From: Saprospirales bacterium
GTDB lineage: Bacteria > Bacteroidota > Bacteroidia > Chitinophagales > UBA8649
Length of the DNA stretch: 47,093 nt
NCBI GenBank assembly: GCA_002708985.1
Contig: PAPS01000010.1
Span: 1-47,093 of the forward strand
Reading direction: 5' to 3'
In this document: piece by piece, positions 41,805 through 47,093 of the stretch
Layout: each line of letters begins with the position of its first letter
Numbering within the stretch: the first letter of the stretch is position 1
Position numbers and translations under genes: made by a program
The notes under the pieces: generated by a model
Database searches by the model: none
What the model was told of the DNA's origin: nothing
Seen by the model: only the letters and a program-made list of their open reading frames with translations

Positions 41805-42095
41805 TTACTCAATGGTAATTTCATCATTTACTGTAACACTTCCTGAGATAATATCAGCAGCATGGTAGTACAGATATACATCTGGTGATAAATATCCGGT
41901 ATGCATTTTTACTAAAGGACCTTGAGTAGGGTGTTTTTCTAGGGCGACTTGTCTTTCTTTAACAGCAATAGTTGAAATATTGATGTCTGTGTCCTCCCAT
42001 AACATATTATAAGCTACCAACGTACTACTCTGTTCAAAACCTTTAAAGAAGATACCTAAGCACAAGGCAACGCGATAAAATATAATGAGATACAT
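41805..42095 (-). CDS. Small hypothetical exported or membrane protein
   Basis: A 96-residue ORF from ATG 42095 (a TTG at 42119 would add 8 residues). It begins with a hydrophobic stretch (YLIIFYRVALCLGIFF) that could be a signal or anchor, followed by a beta-rich polar region ending in SGSVTVNDEITIE. I do not recognise the family. It lies 20 bases before the aminotransferase start on the same strand. Its base composition is not obviously different from its neighbours. The position is where an OstA/LptA-like gene sits in some Bacteroidota beside this aminotransferase, but no OstA repeat is visible. It could be a real small gene or a degraded remnant. Confidence 0.4.
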   Translation of the reverse strand: MYLIIFYRVALCLGIFFKGFEQSSTLVAYNMLWEDTDINISTIAVKERQVALEKHPTQGPLVKMHTGYLSPDVYLYYHAADIISGSVTVNDEITIE

Positions 42096-42198
42096 CAGAT
42101 GAAAGATACTATTTTTCAATAGGTCCTCATGATAACCAAAAAGTAGAGATAGATTCTCTTAAAAAAATGAGCCACTAAGATTATTTTTAGGGAACATT

Positions 42199-43350
42199 AT
42201 GGGTATTCTACATCCCTCAATTTTTTATGTAAACTTCAAAGTTTTTGCCAAGATTCTATGGCTTAATATGATAAAGTATCCTTCACTACGACGCGGGGTT
42301 TTTTGTCTAATACTCTTTCCAGTCATGCTGGTTTATTGGTCTTTGCTCATCGTTGGAAGGATGCTTGACGAAGTATTATTTTTCCCTTACCGATGGCATA
42401 AGGTTAAGGCACCATTATATATTATAAGTAATCCAAGAAGCGGCACAACATTTTTACATCGTCTATTCAACCTAGATGACAAGCGCTTTTGTACTCCGCT
42501 GCTTTATCACACACTGTTTCCTTGTATTTTTTGGATTCGGTTATTTGATACAATAGCCTTGATTGATTCCAAGATTGGAAGGCCGTTACATAGAATTTTA
42601 GGTTGGCTTGAGCGAAAAGCTTTCAAAGGGTGGAAGGATGTGCATCCTATGGGGTTTACGATGCCCGAAGAAGACGAGAATCTTTTTGTATCCACGATGA
42701 TAAGTCCTGCCCTCATCCTAGCGTGCCCGTTTGTTAAAGAACTCCCGGAATTGCGTTTTGTAGATTCCATGCCCCAACGCACTCAAAAAAGCTTGAGAGT
42801 TTTTTATAAAAACTCTTTGCAGCGTATGCATTATGCAATAGATCCGTCGAAGACCTTACTTGTAAAAAATGTTTTCAATACAGGACGATTACAATGGTTG
42901 ATGGAAACCTTCCCCGATGCCAAAGTGATTTATCCTGTGCGCCATCCGTACAAATTTGTGCCTTCTGTGGTAAGCATGTTTACGGGTCCTTGGCGGCTGC
43001 ATAGTCCTGATATACTCGATGATAGCGAAGAGTGCCGGGATTTTGCCCAACTTGCTATTGATTACTGTTCCTATATGCAGAAGATTAGGCCCACTTTTGC
43101 TGGCGACCGCTTTTTTGTAATTGATTACCAGGTTATCAAGGAAAATCCGCATCAGGTTATCTTAGATTTATATCACCAAATGGAATTAGATTTACCAGAG
43201 GAGGTTGAGGCAGCGCTTCAGGAAATCTCTAAGGGAAACAAAACATATATGAGCAAACATCATTATTCCTTAGCACAATATGGGATGACAAAAAAGGATG
43301 TTCACCAACAACTGGTGGAAGTATTTAATGAGTTTGAATTTGAAGCCTGA
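42199..43350 (+). CDS. Sulfotransferase family protein
   Basis: A 383-residue protein with the PAPS 5'-phosphosulfate loop SNPRSGTTFLHRLF (residues 77-90). A second site, PVRHPYKFVPSVVSMF (near 246-261), matches the 3'-phosphate-binding R..S pattern. The N terminus has a membrane-associating helix (about 32-55, FCLILFPVMLVYWSLLIVG). It would transfer sulfate from PAPS to a glycan, lipid or small molecule; which one is unknown, and no PAPS synthesis genes are in the window. The stop is followed by one base and then the ATG of the dehydrogenase gene, so translation is coupled. Confidence 0.87.
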   Translation: MGILHPSIFYVNFKVFAKILWLNMIKYPSLRRGVFCLILFPVMLVYWSLLIVGRMLDEVLFFPYRWHKVKAPLYIISNPRSGTTFLHRLFNLDDKRFCTPLLYHTLFPCIFWIRLFDTIALIDSKIGRPLHRILGWLERKAFKGWKDVHPMGFTMPEEDENLFVSTMISPALILACPFVKELPELRFVDSMPQRTQKSLRVFYKNSLQRMHYAIDPSKTLLVKNVFNTGRLQWLMETFPDAKVIYPVRHPYKFVPSVVSMFTGPWRLHSPDILDDSEECRDFAQLAIDYCSYMQKIRPTFAGDRFFVIDYQVIKENPHQVILDLYHQMELDLPEEVEAALQEISKGNKTYMSKHHYSLAQYGMTKKDVHQQLVEVFNEFEFEA

Positions 43351-43351
43351 T

Positions 43352-44572
43352 ATGATTGAACAACGAACAATAGGAATATTATCAGAGACAAAGTCACCAC
43401 CAGATAGTCGGGTAGTATTGCCTCCATCACTATGTAGAGAAGCAATGCAGCTCCATCCTTCTTTAAAAATTATTGTGCAATCCTCTCCTTCGAGATGTTT
43501 TGCTGATGATGAATACAGAGAAGAAGGAATTGAAGTAGTGGATGACGTCTCATTTTGTGATATCTTATTAGGTGTTAAAGAAGTTGCTATTGATCAACTT
43601 GTCGATGGTAAAACCTACTTTTTCTTTTCCCACACAATCAAGGCTCAACCCTATAACCGACGTCTGCTGCAAACAATTCTTGCAAAAAACATTGAGCTGA
43701 TTGATTATGAATGCCTTAGAAGTAAACATGGACCAAGGGTTATCGCCTTTGGTCGTTGGGCTGGTATTGTAGGCGCATACAATGGTCTTCGTGCTCTTGC
43801 CACACGCCTATCCTTAGGCGAAATGCCAGCAATGCATAAATGCTTTGACCTTGCCGAGGCCTTGGAGGCACTACGATCAATTGACTTTTCTTCGGTGCGT
43901 CTTGCGGTTACAGGAACTGGACGGGTTAGTCGAGGGGCAGAAGAAATTGTCAAGGCTGCAGGCTTAGAGGAAATAAGCCCTTCATCCTATATATCGAATG
44001 AGCAACAGGGTCAATATGTTATGTTGCCCACAGAATCTCTGTTTACTCATGACGAATATGGATTCCAAACGTCTTTTTACAGCGACCCAAGTGGTTATCG
44101 AAGCACTTTATTACCTTACCTTCAGTCCACCAATCTTTTGATTAATGGGATTTATTGGGATAACCGAGCACCCTCATTTTTTACCAAGGAGGAGGCAGAT
44201 GCTTTATTGAAGTCATCACGATTGACAACCATAGCGGATATAACCTGTGATATAGCTCCTGAGGCGTCTATTCCCCTAACTATTCGTCCTTCGATTATTG
44301 GAGACGCTGTTTACGGGGTAGACCCTCAATTGTTAGCTGAATTACCCCCTTACTCTTGTAATGGGTTAGATATCATGGCGGTTGACAATTTACCCAACGA
44401 ATTACCTCGAGATGCTTCCATTGATTTTGGAACCATGTTTATCGAGCATGTGCTAGATGCCATGATGACCAACGATTATTCAAGCCATGAGATGATTAAA
44501 CAGGCAACCATCGCCAAAGCAGGGAAGCTTACCTCTGCATATCAATACCTGACCGAATATGTAAACGCCTAA
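43352..44572 (+). CDS. LYS1-like saccharopine/alanine dehydrogenase family oxidoreductase
   Basis: A 406-residue NAD(P)-dependent enzyme starting at ATG 43352; an earlier in-frame start at 43298 would lie inside the sulfotransferase gene. The catalytic pair of the AlaDH/LKR superfamily is present, K76 (LLGVKE) and H94 (FFSHTIK), close to the K77/H96 positions of yeast Lys1. The segments FGRWAGIVGAYNGLRAL and DITCDIAPEASIPLTIRPS also resemble saccharopine dehydrogenase (lysine-forming) and the LKR domain of AASS. The Rossmann region is around VRLAVTGTGRVSRGAEEI. In Bacteroidota such proteins are usually called NAD(P)-dependent oxidoreductase and the true substrate is untested. Confidence 0.83.
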   Translation: MIEQRTIGILSETKSPPDSRVVLPPSLCREAMQLHPSLKIIVQSSPSRCFADDEYREEGIEVVDDVSFCDILLGVKEVAIDQLVDGKTYFFFSHTIKAQPYNRRLLQTILAKNIELIDYECLRSKHGPRVIAFGRWAGIVGAYNGLRALATRLSLGEMPAMHKCFDLAEALEALRSIDFSSVRLAVTGTGRVSRGAEEIVKAAGLEEISPSSYISNEQQGQYVMLPTESLFTHDEYGFQTSFYSDPSGYRSTLLPYLQSTNLLINGIYWDNRAPSFFTKEEADALLKSSRLTTIADITCDIAPEASIPLTIRPSIIGDAVYGVDPQLLAELPPYSCNGLDIMAVDNLPNELPRDASIDFGTMFIEHVLDAMMTNDYSSHEMIKQATIAKAGKLTSAYQYLTEYVNA

Positions 44573-44574
44573 CT

Positions 44575-45477
44575 ATGCAAGAACTACCTTTTCATCGCCT
44601 TTTAATCGGATTGGAATTAACATCTACCGATTCGACATTGCTGAATTATGTAGAACGCATACTACCCTATGTACCGGCTACATCCATTCATGTTGTCCAT
44701 GCCTATCCCTCTTTGTTAACTGACGACAGCAAGGAGGAATTAGAGGATAAGATCACAAAAGTTATGCGCGATCTTGTTGAACAACATCTGACCATAGACA
44801 GCATTGAGCTTCACTACGTTGTTCGAGAAGGATCTCCTTCAGAAGAAATACTGAAAACAGCGTCAAGTCACAAAGTGGATTTGATTTTTCTTATGAATCG
44901 TGTTGGATTGAAGGGTTCGGCGCTTCTTCAAGATCTTGCCAATAAGTCTAATGCAAGCTTATGGATGGTTCCAGAAGGCTATGATCATTTTCAGTTTACC
45001 AAGTTTTATATTCCGTTGCAATTTAATGAGCACAATGTCCACACTCTTCGTTTGGCCTATGGCCTAGACGAGGCGGACAAGGGCTACAATGTGTTTGTTT
45101 GTGAACACCTGTACGAAGTTCCTTCGGGCTACCATTACTCAGGGAAATCCTTAGATGAATACAAATCAATCTTGGAAGAACAAAAAGAGCAGGACTTTCA
45201 ACGTTTTGTAGAAGAAAATGACCTCGGTGCCTTAGGGCTAACATGTAATGTAGTCAGTGTTGATTCGAGTTCTATTGCAGAAACCATTTATGCGCAATCT
45301 CGCAAGATGGGGGCTGACCTTATCTTGGTTTCTGCCCGAGGGCGGAGCAAATTATCTTCGTTTCTTCTAGGGAGCGTAACCAATGAACTCGTGATCTTGG
45401 ATCCCGTTGCACCAATGATTTTGGTTAAAAACCCTAAAGGTAACATGGGCATTTGGCAGGCTATTCAAGAAATTTAG
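44575..45477 (+). CDS. Universal stress protein, two Usp domains
   Basis: A 300-residue protein with tandem UspA-like domains, residues about 5-135 and 145-290. The second has the ATP-binding-type ending ARGRSKLSSFLLGSVTNELV and PMILVK, the pattern G-2x-G-9x-G(S/T) of nucleotide-binding Usp proteins. The first half lacks a clear version of that motif (NRVGLKGSALLQDLANKS). Universal stress proteins rise in starvation and other stress; their precise output is often unclear. It follows the dehydrogenase gene by 2 bases and converges on the MMPL gene with 6 bases between them. Confidence 0.9.
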   Translation: MQELPFHRLLIGLELTSTDSTLLNYVERILPYVPATSIHVVHAYPSLLTDDSKEELEDKITKVMRDLVEQHLTIDSIELHYVVREGSPSEEILKTASSHKVDLIFLMNRVGLKGSALLQDLANKSNASLWMVPEGYDHFQFTKFYIPLQFNEHNVHTLRLAYGLDEADKGYNVFVCEHLYEVPSGYHYSGKSLDEYKSILEEQKEQDFQRFVEENDLGALGLTCNVVSVDSSSIAETIYAQSRKMGADLILVSARGRSKLSSFLLGSVTNELVILDPVAPMILVKNPKGNMGIWQAIQEI

Positions 45478-45483
45478 GAATTA

Positions 45484-47093
45484 CTAATAATCCTTTTTAA
45501 GAATTGATCGACAAAGAATAGGTATCAAGAATAAATCGGCAAAGACCGCGCTAAAGAGGGTCAAGCTAACAAGCAAGCCAACGTACATCATTCCGGGTGC
45601 CTTGGCAAATAGCATAACAAGGAAGCCGAAGAACAGAATTATACTTGTTACAATAATGGGGCGCCCTGTTTCAAGTGTCGTATGGTAAATGGCGCTTTCT
45701 AGATTCTGCGACTTAGCTAATTCAAGGCGTAATTTTGATAAAAAGTGGATTGTATCATCGACGGCAATACCAAATGATATGGCAAAAATCATAGAGGTCG
45801 TAGCATCAAGGCTGATTTGCAAGACCCCCATAACAGCCGCTCCAAAAACTAATGGAAAGACATTGGGAATTATAGAAATCACAAGGAACTTCCAATTTTT
45901 AAACAAGACAGCCATCACCAAACCAATAATTAAGACCGCTCCTGAAAGACCAAAGAGTAAATTTTGTCTTAAGTAGGCGTTGTTTTGGTCAATTAGTGTT
46001 CCTGTCCCTGTGATCTGAACCGATAATTTATTTGGGTCAACGTGCTCTGCAAAATGCTGTTGCAGGCGTGTATTGATTTTTTCAATATCGGAAGTGCCTA
46101 AATCTTTTACCGTGGAAGATATTCTTCCCACTTTTCCATCCTCACTTACTAAACCAATACGCGTAAAGCTGGTTGGAGGCAAATCAGCTTTCAAGGCCTG
46201 GAATGAGCTATAACTCATAGAGTCGGGTAGGGCATAGTCGTCAAAGCTATTCCTTAGATTTTTGCCGTAGTTAAACTGCTTATATACATCCAGAATAGAC
46301 AGGGTGGTGGAAAGGTCCTCCTCTTTGTGCATCGCCTCTACAATGCTATTTATCATGACAAGTATTTCATAGTCGTCAAGGGAGTAATCACCTTTCGCTT
46401 CTAAGAGAATCTCATAGGGCCGGAAACCGCTATAATGCTTCTCAAAAAAGTAAAAATCATCGGTTAACTTTTCTCCTCTAGGAAGGCCTGTTGCAATATC
46501 TAAGTCTGTATTTATTGTGGATATACCCCAAAAGCAAATGGCCAAAAAACCAAGAAAACCAACACTAATGGCTCGACCTTTGCGTAAGGTAAAGTGATAT
46601 AGTTTTTTGAGTTGCTCTGTGAAGAATGAGTCGCCAAAGTCCAGATTCTTGAGCTTCGTTGGAGGAATATATGTGAAGAGTGCTAGGGTAAGAAAAATAA
46701 CCACCAAAAAGGTAATCATGATCCCTACAGCGGCGGCAAGACCAAAGATTCGAATAGGCACTACCTTGGAGGTAAACAAAGAACAAAAACCAATAGCAGT
46801 AGTTGCTGAGGTAAGAAAGGTTGCCAAACCAATGCTTCGTAAAGTAGACTCGATGGCTTCTCCTTTGGCCTTGCCTGATTTGACTTCAGTGATATATTTT
46901 GAAGTAATGTGAATCACATCGGATACACCTACTATAAGTATAATAACAGGGTACAGGGCACTAATAGGGTCTATATCGACTTGAAATAGCCCAAGCATTC
47001 CAGTAAAAAAAGCGAGAGCAACAAGCATGGTAATTAGAGAAAATCCAATTGAAGTTGGATTTTTAAAAAAAACAATAAATGCAGCAATAACAA
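45484..47093 (-). CDS. RND/MMPL family transporter (5' partial)
   Basis: The minus-strand frame is open through the right edge of the window, so the N terminus is missing. An ATG at 47028 is internal, since 21 further codons upstream are open and hydrophobic (IAAFIVFF, then NPTSIGFSLIT). The visible 535 or so residues include an RND-type membrane bundle (IIVGVSDVIHITSKYITEV, TLRSIGLATFLTSATTAIG), a large exported loop, and the second bundle with a FGIAVDDTIHFLSKLRLEL segment and ETGRPIIVTSIILFFGF. The charged D..H helix is typical of MMPL proteins. They export lipids, hopanoids or drugs driven by the proton gradient. The substrate is unknown. Confidence 0.88.
   Translation of the reverse strand, partial: VIAAFIVFFKNPTSIGFSLITMLVALAFFTGMLGLFQVDIDPISALYPVIILIVGVSDVIHITSKYITEVKSGKAKGEAIESTLRSIGLATFLTSATTAIGFCSLFTSKVVPIRIFGLAAAVGIMITFLVVIFLTLALFTYIPPTKLKNLDFGDSFFTEQLKKLYHFTLRKGRAISVGFLGFLAICFWGISTINTDLDIATGLPRGEKLTDDFYFFEKHYSGFRPYEILLEAKGDYSLDDYEILVMINSIVEAMHKEEDLSTTLSILDVYKQFNYGKNLRNSFDDYALPDSMSYSSFQALKADLPPTSFTRIGLVSEDGKVGRISSTVKDLGTSDIEKINTRLQQHFAEHVDPNKLSVQITGTGTLIDQNNAYLRQNLLFGLSGAVLIIGLVMAVLFKNWKFLVISIIPNVFPLVFGAAVMGVLQISLDATTSMIFAISFGIAVDDTIHFLSKLRLELAKSQNLESAIYHTTLETGRPIIVTSIILFFGFLVMLFAKAPGMMYVGLLVSLTLFSAVFADLFLIPILCRSILKKDY

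Noticed and set aside
1-47093. Mobile element, prophage or transferred island
   Set aside because: No transposase, integrase, terminal repeats or tRNA target was seen, and genes look like ordinary chromosomal ones.

Overview
This window is a gene-dense stretch of a Bacteroidota chromosome. The main evidence is two very large secreted proteins that end in the 'gliding motility-associated' type B C-terminal domain of the type IX secretion system (T9SS), plus a PorP/SprF-family outer-membrane protein. Supporting evidence includes a DUF7033-type deacetylase-like protein, a LYS1-like NAD(P)-dependent oxidoreductase, a bacterial GH3 protein, lipoprotein signals ending in plain -C-, and mostly weak ribosome binding sites. 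The mix is most like Flavobacteriales or a neighbouring order, but class-level placement is inference. I see no mobile elements, CRISPR arrays, tRNA or rRNA genes. No gene-free stretch exceeds 300 bases: the longest (1049-1254) holds a small lipoprotein ORF, and the next (16915-17062) holds a plus-strand intrinsic terminator.

Layout. 1-1048: C-terminal end of a DsbD/CcdA-type disulfide reductase and a separate DsbD-alpha-like exported domain. 1066-3873 (minus): topoisomerase IV subunit A followed by a tiny lipoprotein. 3990-7370: mfd, meeting ridA (minus) tail to tail. 7768-10027: deacetylase-like protein overlapping a FemAB/GNAT-like transferase. 10085-15343: PorP/SprF protein, its probable T9SS cargo with six SprB-like repeats, an RsmI-like methyltransferase and a DUF3109 Cys-cluster protein, all tightly packed. 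15351-16914 (minus): ECF sigma factor overlapping a membrane-anchored TPR-like partner. 17063-21547 (minus): cation:proton antiporter, trmB, an alkyltransferase-like protein and an MscS channel. 21664-30704 (plus): a PKD-rich T9SS protein, a cytochrome c lipoprotein, anmK, an SDR, a GH3 protein and yaaA, with gaps of at most 6 bases or overlaps throughout. 30687-32544 (minus): glpK and an Mpo1-like protein. 32617-34383: an outer-membrane barrel protein. 34398-35559 (minus): two overlapping response regulators without a kinase. 35667-37535: parE. 37532-39687: a zinc-phospholipase/P1-nuclease-like protein divergent from, and overlapping the start of, a PagL-like acyloxyacyl hydrolase. 39666-42119 (minus): small membrane protein, class III aminotransferase, beta-propeller lipoprotein. 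42199-45477 (plus): sulfotransferase, LYS1-like dehydrogenase, universal stress protein. 45484-47093 (minus): RND/MMPL transporter running off the window.

How it fits together. Much of the window serves the envelope: T9SS surface proteins, outer-membrane barrels, lipid A and phospholipid hydrolases, peptidoglycan recycling, osmotic and ion channels, and periplasmic thiol chemistry. Housekeeping genes (mfd, parC, parE, trmB, the RsmI-like gene) lie between these. Nothing I can see is a clear-cut new defence or mobile system. The best leads are a candidate small RNA ending at the orphan terminator near 17050, the unannotatable 40-residue lipoprotein at 1066-1188, the GH3-centred operon, and the sigma factor with its TPR-like membrane partner.
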